From Streptomyces bambusae (lineage in GTDB: Bacteria > Actinomycetota > Actinomycetes > Streptomycetales > Streptomycetaceae): 64,000 nucleotides of DNA. Shown in pieces: positions 14,579 to 23,807 of the stretch; within the stretch, counting starts at the first letter, position 1, and every line of letters starts with the position of its first letter. A model generated the notes under the pieces. It was given only the letters and a program-made list of their open reading frames with translations. It did no database searches and had not been told where the DNA came from. A program made the position numbers and the translations under genes. Where the stretch lies: positions 97,984 through 161,983 of the forward strand of contig NZ_JAJAUZ010000010.1 of NCBI RefSeq assembly GCF_020532645.1. Direction: 5' to 3'.

Positions 14579-14902
14579 ATGCACATCAGGGGCGACCACG
14601 CCGAACTCGCTGTCGGGGGCCGCCTCGACGTGCGCAGCGCGGCTGACGCCCGAACGGTCCTGCACTCCGCCCTCGACGACGGCGTCGGCGACCTGGTCCT
14701 CGACCTGACCGCCCTCGACTCGTGGGACGCGACCGGCCTGGGCGTCATCATGGGCGCCCACCGCCGGGCCGGCCGCACCGGCCGCCGGCTGGTGCTGCGC
14801 GGTGTGCCCCCGCAGATGCAGCGACTGCTGGTCGCCACCCGGCTGCACCGGATCCTCGCCATCGAGGGCGGCCTCGCCGCCGAATCCCTGCCCCGGGTCT
14901 GA
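14579..14902 (+). CDS. STAS-domain protein (anti-sigma factor antagonist-like)
   Basis: 107 residues forming a single STAS domain. GRLDVRSAADARTVL is the N-terminal strand/helix and DLVLDLTALDSWDATGLGVIMGAHRRA the core. In canonical antagonists the phosphorylated residue lies in D-S-S-G. Here the motif is D-A-T-G, with Thr52 at that position. No anti-sigma kinase or sigma gene is adjacent. ATG 14579 follows a GGGGAG-type site. Function as a partner-switch component is inferred from fold only. Confidence 0.85.
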   Translation: MHIRGDHAELAVGGRLDVRSAADARTVLHSALDDGVGDLVLDLTALDSWDATGLGVIMGAHRRAGRTGRRLVLRGVPPQMQRLLVATRLHRILAIEGGLAAESLPRV

Positions 14903-15182
14903 TCCGCCGCCCCGCTCGCCGCCGGCGGACCCCGCCCGTCCGTTCTCCCCCCGTCCTCCACAGTTCTCCCACCGACCCCTCGCCGTCCACACGTCCGAGT
15001 CCGTAACGTGATGGTCCCGTGCCGAGGGGACCCCGGCTGTTCCCGGATACTGGGCGTACGTCTAGGGTTCGGCCGTCGGCCCTTGGTGAACCCACGGGGC
15101 GGACGCCGGACCAGATGCGACAGCGGAGTGTGCGAAGGCCGGGAAGAACGACGGCGCACCACGCGATCGGGGGGCTTTGGTC

Positions 15183-17819
15183 ATGGAGCGGATACAGGGG
15201 CCCGGGGCTGCGGGCGGACCCGGCGGTACGGCGCGGCCGCGCCGCACCGGACCGGCCCGGATCACCCGCCTCGACTGCGGCGACTTCGTCCTGACCGTCA
15301 ACCCCGTCGACGGCAGCGAGATAGAGGCGCGCCGGCCCGACGCCCCCGAGACCGCCGTCGGCCGGCGCACCGCCGAGGACCGCGCCGCCCGCGACGAGGC
15401 CGCCTTGCCGCCCGTACCCGCCGGCGCCGATCTGTCCGCACCGCTCCTCCTCGAACGCGACGAGGACCGCGACCGCGCGGTCCGCCTGCTCGCCCGCGGC
15501 CGCTCCGTCCGCATCACCGGCCCCGCCGGATCCGGCCGTTCCGCCTTCCTCGACGCCGTCGCCGCCGAATGCGCCGGACTCGCCCCCGACGGCATCGTCC
15601 GCCTCGGCGGCCTCCGCCGGACCGCCGGAGACCTGCTGCACGCCCTGCACGCCGCCGTCTTCGACGCCCCGCAGCGCCGCCCCGACCTCGCCGAACTCCT
15701 CGGCCGCACCAAGGAGATCGGCGCCGTCGTCGTCATCGACGACTTCGAACTCGGCGACGCCGGCCTCGAAGAGCTGCTGCGCGCCACCCCCGAATGCGCC
15801 TTCCTGCTCGCCGTCGCCCCCGGCAGTCCGGCCGCCGGGCACACCGGCCCCACCGAGCACCTCGACGAGATCGCCCTCGCCGGGCTCACCCGGAGCGCCG
15901 CCGTCGCCCTGCTGGAGCACGCCCTGCTGCGGCCGCTCGGCACGGAGGAGGCCGACTGGGCCGGCGACCTCTGGTTCGCCTCCGAGGGGCTGCCCCGCCA
16001 CTTCGTCCAGGCCGCCGCCCTGCTCCGGCAGCGCGACGCCGTCAACCACACCGGCGAGGACGAGGACGACGAGGAGCCCGGCGTCTTCGAGGAGCGCGCC
16101 CGCGAGACCGGCCAGGTGGGCCTGCCCACCCTCGGCCAGGCCGCCGCACCCGCCGTGCTGCTCGCCTCCCGGCTCAGCGAGTCCGCCCGCGCCACCCTGC
16201 GGTTCGCCGTCGCCCTCGGCGGCGAGGTCCCGCACCCGGCGCACCTGCCCGCCCTGGTCGGCGACACCCACGCCGACGCCGCCGTCGGCGAACTCCTCGG
16301 CTGCGGCCTGCTCAGCCCGGCCGGCGCCCGGTACCGGCTGGCCGCCGGCGTGCTGCCGCAGCTGGAGGAGGCCGGGTACGGCGACGAGGCCGCCGAGCAG
16401 GCGCTGACCGCCGCCGGCCACTACACCTGGTGGACCGGGCACGGCTCGGTCACCCCCGAGCGCGCCGCCGCCGAGGCCGACGCCGTCCTCGCCGTCCTCG
16501 CCGCCGTGGTGCCGGGCCCCGCCGGGCACGAGGAGGCGGCCGCCGCCGCGGGCGTCCTGCTGGCCCGGGCGGCCGCGCCCGCGTTCGCCGGCGGGCTCCA
16601 GTGGGGCGCGTGGGAGCGGATCCTGCACACCGGGCAGGAGGCGGCCCGGATCGCCGGCGAGGTCGCCGAGGAGGCGTACTTCCACCACGAGCGCGGCATC
16701 CTGGCGCTGTGCAACGGCCAGTTGGACCGGGCCCGCGCCGAACTGGAGGCCTCCATCGGCCTGCGCGGCGCGCTCGCCGACAAGCGGGGCACCGTCGCCG
16801 GACGGCGCGCGCTGGCCCTCGTGGACGACCGCGAGGGCGGGCCGCGGGTCGCCGGGCCGCTCTCCCCGCCGCTCGTCCTGGAAGCCCCCAAGCCGTCCGA
16901 GGCGCTCACCCAGGCGCTGCCCAAGTCCGCTCTGCCGGCGCTCTCCGGACTCGGCTCCGAGGCCGCCGCCGCGGCCGACGCCGTCAAGACGGCGTTCCCC
17001 AAGCTCACCCCGCCGAGCGAGGTCACGGCCACCCCGCCGCAGCCGGTGATCCCCGTGGTGCCGCCCGGCGCGCCCGCCGCGCCGGCCCGCCCGGCGCTGC
17101 TGCGCGGCGCCCGCCGCAACATCCTCGCGGCGGCCGGCGCCGCCGTCCTGGTCGCCGTGCTCGGCACGGTGGTCGCTCTCGGACCGAGCGGGAACGACCA
17201 GCCGTCCGGCGGGCCGCGCAGCGGCCAGTCGGTGAGCGGCGGCCAGAGCAGCGGACCGGCCACCGGCGACCCGGACGACGCCACCACCACGGAGCCCGGC
17301 GACGGCTTCACCCCCGGCGCCGGCCCGGCCGGCCAGTCCGGCGGCAGCACCGGCGGCGCGGACGGCACCACGGGCGCCGCGGGCACCACCGGCACCGGCG
17401 GCACGCCGGGCACCACGAGCCCCGGCACGAGCCCCAGCCCGTCCGGCCCCGGCGGCAGCTCCCACCCGAGCCCGCCGGCGACCTCGGGCGGCCAGGGCGG
17501 CGGGACGTCCACACCGGGGAGCACGGGGTCCACGACGGGCGACACGGGTACGACGGGCAGCACGACCGGTGACACCGGTACGACCGGCTCCACCAACGGC
17601 GACACGGGTACGACCGGCAGCACGACCGGCGACACCGGTACGACCGGCAGCACCACCGGTGACACGGGCACGACCGGCAGCACGACCGGTGACACGGGCA
17701 CGACCGGTACGACCACCGGCAGCACGACCGGCGACACCACCGGCGACACCACGTCCGGCACCAACTCGGCCGCCACCTCCGGCACCGGCACCACCGCCGG
17801 AAACGGCGGCACCCCGTAG
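15183..17819 (+). CDS. large membrane NTPase-like protein with repetitive extracytoplasmic tail
   Basis: 878 residues. The N-terminal cytoplasmic part has a P-loop-like GPAGSGRS (113-120), with Arg where Walker A has Lys, and a Walker-B-like AVVVIDDFE near residue 182. It is followed by an alpha-helical region to about 560. A Pro-rich linker, one transmembrane helix (about 646-667, NILAAAGAAVLVAVLGTVVALG) and about 210 residues of Gly/Thr/Ser-rich tail follow, including six GSTTGDTGTT-like repeats. The topology predicts an exported tail. ATG 15183 is preceded only by a G-run. It resembles a STAND/AAA-like signalling ATPase, but the function is unknown. Confidence 0.8.
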   Translation: MERIQGPGAAGGPGGTARPRRTGPARITRLDCGDFVLTVNPVDGSEIEARRPDAPETAVGRRTAEDRAARDEAALPPVPAGADLSAPLLLERDEDRDRAVRLLARGRSVRITGPAGSGRSAFLDAVAAECAGLAPDGIVRLGGLRRTAGDLLHALHAAVFDAPQRRPDLAELLGRTKEIGAVVVIDDFELGDAGLEELLRATPECAFLLAVAPGSPAAGHTGPTEHLDEIALAGLTRSAAVALLEHALLRPLGTEEADWAGDLWFASEGLPRHFVQAAALLRQRDAVNHTGEDEDDEEPGVFEERARETGQVGLPTLGQAAAPAVLLASRLSESARATLRFAVALGGEVPHPAHLPALVGDTHADAAVGELLGCGLLSPAGARYRLAAGVLPQLEEAGYGDEAAEQALTAAGHYTWWTGHGSVTPERAAAEADAVLAVLAAVVPGPAGHEEAAAAAGVLLARAAAPAFAGGLQWGAWERILHTGQEAARIAGEVAEEAYFHHERGILALCNGQLDRARAELEASIGLRGALADKRGTVAGRRALALVDDREGGPRVAGPLSPPLVLEAPKPSEALTQALPKSALPALSGLGSEAAAAADAVKTAFPKLTPPSEVTATPPQPVIPVVPPGAPAAPARPALLRGARRNILAAAGAAVLVAVLGTVVALGPSGNDQPSGGPRSGQSVSGGQSSGPATGDPDDATTTEPGDGFTPGAGPAGQSGGSTGGADGTTGAAGTTGTGGTPGTTSPGTSPSPSGPGGSSHPSPPATSGGQGGGTSTPGSTGSTTGDTGTTGSTTGDTGTTGSTNGDTGTTGSTTGDTGTTGSTTGDTGTTGSTTGDTGTTGTTTGSTTGDTTGDTTSGTNSAATSGTGTTAGNGGTP
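17526..17705 (+). repeat. 30-bp tandem repeat, six units, within the NTPase-like gene
   Basis: Six in-frame 30-bp units start at 17526, 17556, 17586, 17616, 17646 and 17676, each encoding about GSTTGDTGTT. Units differ mainly at synonymous positions. Degenerate copies continue to about 17760. Confidence 0.9.
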
Positions 17820-17886
17820 CCGGCGCCCGGCCGGAACCGGGGGACCACGGGGTGCGGACGCGCGCGCGGGGCGGACCCGCCCGCGC

Positions 17887-18558
17887 TCAGAACAGGCGCA
17901 GCTTGTCGTCCTCGATGCCGCGCATGGCGTCGTAGTCGAGGACCACGCACTCGATGCCGCGGTCGTTGGCGAGCACCCGCGCCTGCGGCTTGATCTCCTG
18001 CGCGGCGAAGATGCCCTTCACCGGCGCCAGGTGCGGGTCGCGGTTGAGCAGCTCCAGGTAGCGGGTGAGCTGTTCGACGCCGTCGATCTCGCCGCGCCGC
18101 TTCAGCTCGACGGCCACGGTGGCGCCCTCGCCGTCCCGGCACAGGATGTCCACGGGCCCGATCGCCGTCATGTACTCGCGGCGGATCAGCGTGTAGCCCT
18201 CGCCGAGCGTCTCGATCCGGTCGGCCAGCAGCTCCTGCAGGTGGGCCTCCACACCGTCCTTGATCAGGCCGGGATCCACGCCCAGTTCGTGGGAGGAGTC
18301 GTGGAGGACTTCCTCCATCGTGATGATGAGCTTCTCGCCCGCCTTGTTGATGACGGTCCAGACGCCGGCCTCGTCCCCGGTCCCCTCCTTGAGGGTGCAC
18401 GGCGGGGACATCCAGTTGAGCGGTTTGTACGCCCGGTCGTCTGCGTGGATGGACACACTGCCGTCGGCCTTCACGAGGATCAGACGGGGTGCGGAGGGCA
18501 GGTGGGCGGTGAGCCGGCCCGCGTAGTCGACGGAGCAGCGGGCGATGACGAGACGCAT
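17887..18558 (-). CDS. nucS: mismatch-specific endonuclease NucS/EndoMS
   Basis: 223 residues. NucS cleaves both strands at mismatches and replaces MutSL repair in actinobacteria. The C-terminal nuclease core shows Asp137 (GPVDILC), Glu151 and Lys153 (VAVELKRR). The extreme C-terminus DDKLRLF fits the sliding-clamp-binding tail. ATG 18558 gives the family start [12 protein letters not shown]. The longer frame from 18642 is not homologous. A TAGCGT hexamer 8 nt upstream suggests a leaderless mRNA. Confidence 0.95.
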   Translation of the reverse strand: MRLVIARCSVDYAGRLTAHLPSAPRLILVKADGSVSIHADDRAYKPLNWMSPPCTLKEGTGDEAGVWTVINKAGEKLIITMEEVLHDSSHELGVDPGLIKDGVEAHLQELLADRIETLGEGYTLIRREYMTAIGPVDILCRDGEGATVAVELKRRGEIDGVEQLTRYLELLNRDPHLAPVKGIFAAQEIKPQARVLANDRGIECVVLDYDAMRGIEDDKLRLF

Positions 18559-18566
18559 GGTCGGCA

Positions 18567-18572
18567 ACGCTA
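18567..18572 (-). promoter_or_regulatory. -10 hexamer for leaderless nucS mRNA
   Basis: TAGCGT on the minus strand ends 8 nt before the nucS ATG, with no ribosome site between. Confidence 0.45.
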
Positions 18573-18770
18573 CTCGACCGACCGGCCCCGGCGCGATTCG
18601 CCCCTGAAAGCCCCCTTCGGCACTGGCTCGTTGTATGCGCATTCTCCTGGTGCCGCACCCGAGGGGCGCCTACCGTGTAAGCGAGAGGTCGCTGACCGTG
18701 CACGCTGTGTCGCCGGCCTCTTTCCCTGCCCGTAAGACCTCGGTCGCCCGGGGTCGCGAGAGGAGAACTC

Positions 18771-19163
18771 ATGTCGCTCGACGTCTCACCGGCCCTACTC
18801 GAACAGGCCGAGCGAGGCGAGGTCGACGAAGCCGCTTTCGTCGACTGCGTCCGGACCTCCCTGCCGTACGCATGGGAGATGGTCAGCTCACTGGTGGACC
18901 GGCTGAAGGTGGACGGCGGAGAGTTCGCCGACAACCAGACGCCGCCGCCGGACGAGCAGGCGCGCGGCCAGCTGCTGCGCGCCCTTGCGAGTGACGCGAT
19001 ACGTGGTGCCCTGGAGCGGCATTTCGGGGTGCGTCTGGCGTTCCAGAACTGCCACCGGCTGGCGGTCTTCCCGCAGGACCCGTCGGCGGACGACCGTCTG
19101 GCCAAGTTCACGTCGATCCGCGGCCAGCTGCTCAACCAGTCGCCGGAACTGCGGGACTGCTAG
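18771..19163 (+). CDS. SCO5389-family conserved protein
   Basis: 130 residues, soluble and mainly helical. It has N-terminal MSLDVSPALLEQAERGEVDEAAFVDCVRTSLPYAWEMVSSLVDRL and a C-terminal half ending LNQSPELRDC. I recognise it as the conserved Streptomyces family named after SCO5389. Biochemical function is unknown. ATG 18771 follows AGGAGA. It is divergent from nucS and has its own leader. Confidence 0.8.
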   Translation: MSLDVSPALLEQAERGEVDEAAFVDCVRTSLPYAWEMVSSLVDRLKVDGGEFADNQTPPPDEQARGQLLRALASDAIRGALERHFGVRLAFQNCHRLAVFPQDPSADDRLAKFTSIRGQLLNQSPELRDC

Positions 19164-19273
19164 CACTCCGCCGGGTTTCCGTACGGCACGTCGTTCAGTC
19201 TTCACTGCCGCTCGCGGCCCGCGGGAACGTCTGCGGGGCGAGGGCGGCAGTCCCCGGGGGGTGTGCTCCGGCG

Positions 19274-19300
19274 GGGGGTGTGCGCTCCGGGCACACCCCC
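19274..19300. terminator. hairpin between convergent genes
   Basis: Perfect 10-bp stem GGGGGTGTGC / GCACACCCCC with a 7-nt loop, located between the SCO5389-family gene and the convergent LLM oxidoreductase gene. Confidence 0.7.
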
Positions 19301-19313
19301 TTCGACGCGGTGC

Positions 19314-20345
19314 TCAGCCGAGGCGGGGCAGGACCTCGGCGCCCAGCCGGCGGACGTTCTCCTCGGTGGCCGCGAGGTCCCCGGAGCCCTCCACGAACAG
19401 GGCGAAGCGCGTGATCCCGGTGCGCTCGGCGGTGGCCGCGAGCCGGTCGGCGGCCAGCTCCGGTGTGCCCACGGGGTGCAGCCGGCACAGCAGCTCGGTG
19501 TACTCCACCGGGTCCCGCATCGTGCGCGGCCGGCCGTCCACCGTCTCGTACGCCGCCAGGCCCTGCCGCAGCCAGCCCGGCATCGCCTTCACCAGGGTCT
19601 CGACCGCGTCCTCGGTCCGGTCGGCGAGCTGCGCCACCCCCGCCGAGACGTGCCCGGCAGCGGCCACGGCGGCCCGCGGGTGCCCGGCCGCGAGGGCGGT
19701 CTCCCGCCACAGGGCGATCATCCCGGCCTTGTCCTCGTCCCCGCAGTGCATGCCCAGCAGCATCGGCAGCCCGCGCTCGGCGGCCAGCCGCACCGACGCC
19801 GGCGAGGTGCACGCGACGATCACCTCCGGCCCGCTGCCGTCCCCGTCCAGCGCCTCCGCCGGCCGCGGTACGACCGCCACCTCGCGGAAGGAGTACCGGT
19901 CGCCGCGCGCCCCCACGCGCGGCTCGGACAGCCAGCGCCGCAACAGGTCGAGGGAGTCCGGGAAGCCGTTCTCGTACGCGTCGAGCCCGGCGCCGAAGAC
20001 CTCCAGGTCCACCCACGGACCGCCGCGGCCCACGCCCAGCGTGAACCGGCCGCCCGAGGTCAGGTGCAGCAGCGCGGCCTGCTCGCCGAGCGCCACCGGG
20101 TGCTGGGTGGGCAGCACGCTCACCGCCGTGCCCACCCGCAGCCGCCGGGTGCGGCCCAGCATCAGCGCCGCGAGGGTCACCGCCGACGGGCAGACCCCGT
20201 ACGGGATGAAGTGGTGCTCGGCGATCCAGGCCGAGTCGAGCCCGGCCTCCTCGGCGACCTCCGCGGTGCGCACCGCACGGTGCAGCACCTCCCCCTGCCC
20301 CTGGCCCGGGAACTGGGCCGCCAGCACGAATGTTCCGATACGCAT
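19314..20345 (-). CDS. LLM-class flavin-dependent oxidoreductase
   Basis: 343-residue luciferase-like barrel, probably F420- or FMN-dependent. Features are MRIGTFVLAAQFPGQGQGE, EEAGLDSAWIAEHHFIPYG, RLRVGTAVSVLPTQHPVALGEQAALL and GRFTLGVGRGGP, typical of the family. ATG 20345 follows AAGGAGG. The 25 extra codons of the longer frame are non-homologous. Substrate cannot be inferred. It is transcribed away from the small zinc-finger-like gene. Confidence 0.88.
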   Translation of the reverse strand: MRIGTFVLAAQFPGQGQGEVLHRAVRTAEVAEEAGLDSAWIAEHHFIPYGVCPSAVTLAALMLGRTRRLRVGTAVSVLPTQHPVALGEQAALLHLTSGGRFTLGVGRGGPWVDLEVFGAGLDAYENGFPDSLDLLRRWLSEPRVGARGDRYSFREVAVVPRPAEALDGDGSGPEVIVACTSPASVRLAAERGLPMLLGMHCGDEDKAGMIALWRETALAAGHPRAAVAAAGHVSAGVAQLADRTEDAVETLVKAMPGWLRQGLAAYETVDGRPRTMRDPVEYTELLCRLHPVGTPELAADRLAATAERTGITRFALFVEGSGDLAATEENVRRLGAEVLPRLG

Positions 20346-20571
20346 CGCCCTTGTGCCTCCTTGCGGCTGACGCGACGTCCGCCCCCGACGGCAACAACGT
20401 CCGACACGTGCCAAGGGCACGGGCGCCGGAGGAAGTTATTGGGATTGTCGGGGAATCACTCTCGGGAGGACTGTGGAGTCCGTCCCTCCGCCTGCCACGA
20501 TGGGGGTACGGGAGACTGCGCCGCGTAGTCTGGAGGAAAGTCCCCGTCCGCCGCAGCTACGTGAGGTATAC

Positions 20572-20898
20572 GTGTCACCGCGCCACAACCGCCCCCGGGG
20601 CGGCGAGAATCCGCCGGAGCGCGACAGCGCCGGCGTGGACCGCTTCGGCCTGGAGCGCACGGAGGAGTGGCAGGGCGAGGACTGGAAGGTCCGGCAGGTC
20701 TCCGGCGCGAGCGCGCAGGGCAAGCGCTACCGCTGCCCGGGCTGCGACCAGGAGATCCCGTCCGGGGTCCCGCACGTGGTGGCCTGGCCCGAGTACGGCG
20801 GTGTGGACGACCGCCGGCACTGGCACAAGGCCTGCTGGAACGCGAAGGACCGCCGCACCTCGAAGGTGCAGCGGTCCCGCAACGCGCCCAAGTACTGA
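20572..20898 (+). CDS. small conserved protein with putative zinc-binding CxxC...HxHxxC site
   Basis: 108 residues with a basic N-terminus (VSPRHNRPRGGENPPERD). The core holds CPGCDQEIPSGVPHVVAWPEYGG...HWHKACW, where two cysteines, histidines and a third cysteine could bind one zinc. The basic C-terminus RRTSKVQRSRNAPKY could contact nucleic acid. GTG 20572 follows GAGG. The longer reading from 20500 lacks a site. Family name not known to me. Confidence 0.75.
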   Translation: MSPRHNRPRGGENPPERDSAGVDRFGLERTEEWQGEDWKVRQVSGASAQGKRYRCPGCDQEIPSGVPHVVAWPEYGGVDDRRHWHKACWNAKDRRTSKVQRSRNAPKY

Positions 20899-20909
20899 CC
20901 GCCCGCCCG

Positions 20910-21734
20910 TCAGACGTCCCGCCGCGCGGTCTCGGCGTACGCGCCCGCCACCGCCGCGCCCGTCACCAGCAGGAGCACCAGCAGCTGGCGCACCGGCACC
21001 GGGCCGGCGTCGTCGCCCATCGGCAGGCCGAACATGTCGCCGAGGGCCACCGGCGCGTTGTAGCGCAGGATCAGACCGCCCAGGCCCTGCGTGCTCTCCC
21101 ACACGGTGAGGAACCCGCCGAGCACCGGCGGCAGCGTCACCACGCCGAGCATCGCCGCGATCGCGCCCGCCGAGTGCCGCAGCATCGCGCCGACCGCCAG
21201 TCCGAGCACCCCGAGCAGGGTCACGTACACGCAGCCGCCGAGGGCGCCCAGCCACTCGCCGGCGCCGTGCGGGCCGGCGTCCGGGCCGCCGTGGACCAGC
21301 GCCGTGGCCAGCCCGACCAGCATCACCGAGGCGGTGGTGGTGGCGAAGGCCACGCCGGTGAAGACGAGGAACTTGGCGGTCAGCACCCGGTGCCGCTCGG
21401 GCGCCGCCGTGAACGTGGTGCGCACCAGGCCGGTGCCGTACTCGGAGGAGATCGTCAGCACGCCGAGGGCCATCACGCTCAGCTGGCCGACGAACAGCCC
21501 GAAGAGGGCCGGGGTGAGGAACGGCACCTGCGAGTAGTCGGTGTCCGAGGTGTTGGCCACCGCGATCAGGCCGATGCCGACCACCAGCCCGGCCAGCGAG
21601 CCCAGGGTCCACACCGTCGACCGGAGCGAGATCATCTTGGTCCACTCGGAGGCCACGGCGTGGCCCAGCGTGGGCCGGGTCTCCGGCAGCGGCGAGGTGT
21701 AGCCGGCGGGGCGGGCGGCGGCGGGGGCGGTCAT
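20910..21734 (-). CDS. ABC transporter permease (pair 1)
   Basis: 274 residues with six hydrophobic segments after a cytoplasmic N-terminus. It contains the ABC-2-type SEWTKMISLRSTVWTL motif and ISSEYGTGLVRTTFTAAPERHRVL. The start overlaps the stop of the upstream ATPase by 4 nt, so the two are translationally coupled. It is probably an exporter of peptide, lipid or drug type. Substrate unknown. Confidence 0.88.
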   Translation of the reverse strand: MTAPAAARPAGYTSPLPETRPTLGHAVASEWTKMISLRSTVWTLGSLAGLVVGIGLIAVANTSDTDYSQVPFLTPALFGLFVGQLSVMALGVLTISSEYGTGLVRTTFTAAPERHRVLTAKFLVFTGVAFATTTASVMLVGLATALVHGGPDAGPHGAGEWLGALGGCVYVTLLGVLGLAVGAMLRHSAGAIAAMLGVVTLPPVLGGFLTVWESTQGLGGLILRYNAPVALGDMFGLPMGDDAGPVPVRQLLVLLLVTGAAVAGAYAETARRDV

Positions 21735-22852
21735 CGGGGGTCCTCGGCAGTGGTCGGGCGGGAGGCGGGGGCCTGGGCCAGGTCGCCGGGCTGGGCGGGC
21801 ATCAGGAACGGCGCGGCGGCCGCGCCGGGCGGCGGCGGCGCGTACCAGCCCTCCGCGGACACCTGCGGGGCCTCCTCGGCGGGCCAGGGCTTCAGGCCCT
21901 GCTCCTCCTGTGCCCACAGCTCGGCCCGCGGGTCCTCGGTGGAGGTGTACTCCACGGCGCTCTGCGTCATCCGCATGTACGCCTCCTCCAGCGAGGCCCG
22001 GTGCGGGGACAGCTCCCACAGCCGCAGGCCCGCCTCGTGGGCGAGGTCGCTGATCCTCGGCAGCGGCAGGCCGGTGACGCGCAGGGCGCCGTCCGGCTCG
22101 GTCAGCACCCGGGCGCCCGCGCCGTCGAGCAGCTCGGCGAGCGCGTCACGCTCGGCCCGGCCGGTGCCGGCGGCCCGCACGCGGGCGAAGTCGGCCGAGT
22201 TCAGGGAGATGAAATCGCTCACGCCCATGTCGGCGAGGAGCCGCCCGCGGCCGATGACGATGAGGTGGTCGGCGGTGAGGGCCATCTCGCTCATCAGGTG
22301 CGAGGAGACGAAGACGGTGCGGCCCTCGGCGGCCAGCTGCTTCATCAGGTTGCGCACCCACAGGATGCCCTCGGGGTCGAGTCCGTTGACGGGCTCGTCG
22401 AAGAGCAGCACCTGCGGGTCGCCGAGCAGCGCCGCAGCGATGCCGAGCCGCTGCCCCATGCCGAGGGAGAAACCTTTGGTCCGCTGCCGGGCGACGTCCT
22501 GGAGGCCGACCACGCCGAGCACCTCGTCCACGCGCTTCTCCGGGATCCCGGAGAGCTGCGCGAGGGCCAGCAGGTGGGTGCGGGCCCGGCGGCCGCCGTG
22601 CACCGCCTTGGCGTCGAGGAGCGCGCCGACGTGCCGCTGGGCGTTCGGCAGCTCCCGGAACGGCTGCCCGTTGATCGTGACATGACCGGACGTGGGCCGG
22701 TCCAGCCCGACGATCATGCGCATGGTCGTCGACTTGCCCGAGCCGTTCGGCCCCAGGAAGCCGGTCACGTGACCCGGCCTGACCTGGAACGACAGCTGGT
22801 CGACGGCGGTCTTCGCGCCGAAGCGCTTGGTCAGGCCGACTGCCTCGATCAT
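21731..22852 (-). CDS. ABC transporter ATPase (pair 1)
   Basis: 373 residues. Walker A GPNGSGKST (34-42), signature FSLGMGQRLG, Walker B LLFDEPVNGLDP and switch SSHLMSE. The C-terminal extension of about 70 residues is Pro/Ala-rich (PPPPGAAAAPF) and unusual beyond the ATPase core. ATG 22852 follows AAGG. It is the closest paralog of the ATPase at 23808, with long identical stretches such as EMALTADHLIVIG. Confidence 0.93.
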   Translation of the reverse strand: MIEAVGLTKRFGAKTAVDQLSFQVRPGHVTGFLGPNGSGKSTTMRMIVGLDRPTSGHVTINGQPFRELPNAQRHVGALLDAKAVHGGRRARTHLLALAQLSGIPEKRVDEVLGVVGLQDVARQRTKGFSLGMGQRLGIAAALLGDPQVLLFDEPVNGLDPEGILWVRNLMKQLAAEGRTVFVSSHLMSEMALTADHLIVIGRGRLLADMGVSDFISLNSADFARVRAAGTGRAERDALAELLDGAGARVLTEPDGALRVTGLPLPRISDLAHEAGLRLWELSPHRASLEEAYMRMTQSAVEYTSTEDPRAELWAQEEQGLKPWPAEEAPQVSAEGWYAPPPPGAAAAPFLMPAQPGDLAQAPASRPTTAEDPR

Positions 22853-23024
22853 TGCTCTGCCCTTGCTCTGCCCCGTGCCAGGCCCGGACGGCTTTCGTCC
22901 GCGTAAGGGTTAAGAGCTTATCCGCGGGCTGACGGTTCCGTCCCGGCCCGAGCGCGGGGGAAGACCCTGAGACAACCCTGAACCGTCCCTGACGACCCTC
23001 TCGGGGCCGTCCGGCCGGCCCGGC

Positions 23025-23804
23025 TCAGGCGTCCCGGTGCTTGATCACCAGCCAACCGCCGAGCAGCGCGGCCGCCACCCACACCAGCATGATCCCCAGG
23101 CCGCCCCAGGGCCCGTACGGCGTCTTGTCGCTCCCCATGGCCTGCGGCACCACCTGCATGATCTTGGCGCCGGCCTGGTCGGGGAAGTAGCGGGCGACCT
23201 CCTTGGCCCCGGGGACGGCGGCCAGGATCTGCGAGACCAGGAAGAAGAACGGCATCAGGATGCCCAGCGACAGCATCGAACTGCGCAGCATCGCGGCGAC
23301 GCCCATCGAGAAGACCGCGATCAGCGCCATGTAGAGCCCGGCCCCGAACACCGCCCGCAGCACGTTCGGCTCGCCGATCGACGTACGGTGGCCGCCCAGC
23401 AGCGCCTGGCCGAGGAAGAACGACAGGAAGCTGGTGACCAGGCCGACCACCAGGGCCAGGACGGTGGCCACGCTGATCTTCCCGAAGAGGAAGACGGTCC
23501 GCTGCGGGACCGCGGCCAGCGAGGTGCGGATCATGCCGGAGCTGTACTCGGTGCCGACGACGAGCACGCCGAAGACCACCATCGCCAGCTGCCCCAGCAC
23601 CATCCCGGTGAAGCTGACCAGGGTCGGGTCGAAGGTGGCGCGTTCGAGGTCGGACAGGTTGTGGAACTGCGCCTTCGTCAGCGCGCACAGCGCCGCACCG
23701 AGCGCCACGGTCACCACGAACGCACTGACCAGTGTCCACGAGGTCGAGGCCACCGTGCGGATCTTCGTCCACTCGGAGGCGAGGACGGCGGGTACCGAGG
23801 CCAT
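23025..23804 (-). CDS. ABC transporter permease (pair 2)
   Basis: 259 residues with six hydrophobic segments. It has the same N-terminal SEWTKIRTV motif and VGTEYSSGMIRTSLAAVPQR as pair 1, so it is a paralogous ABC-2-type permease. It starts 3 nt after the stop of its ATPase, so they are co-transcribed. Substrate unknown. Confidence 0.88.
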   Translation of the reverse strand: MASVPAVLASEWTKIRTVASTSWTLVSAFVVTVALGAALCALTKAQFHNLSDLERATFDPTLVSFTGMVLGQLAMVVFGVLVVGTEYSSGMIRTSLAAVPQRTVFLFGKISVATVLALVVGLVTSFLSFFLGQALLGGHRTSIGEPNVLRAVFGAGLYMALIAVFSMGVAAMLRSSMLSLGILMPFFFLVSQILAAVPGAKEVARYFPDQAGAKIMQVVPQAMGSDKTPYGPWGGLGIMLVWVAAALLGGWLVIKHRDA

Positions 23805-23807
23805 CGG

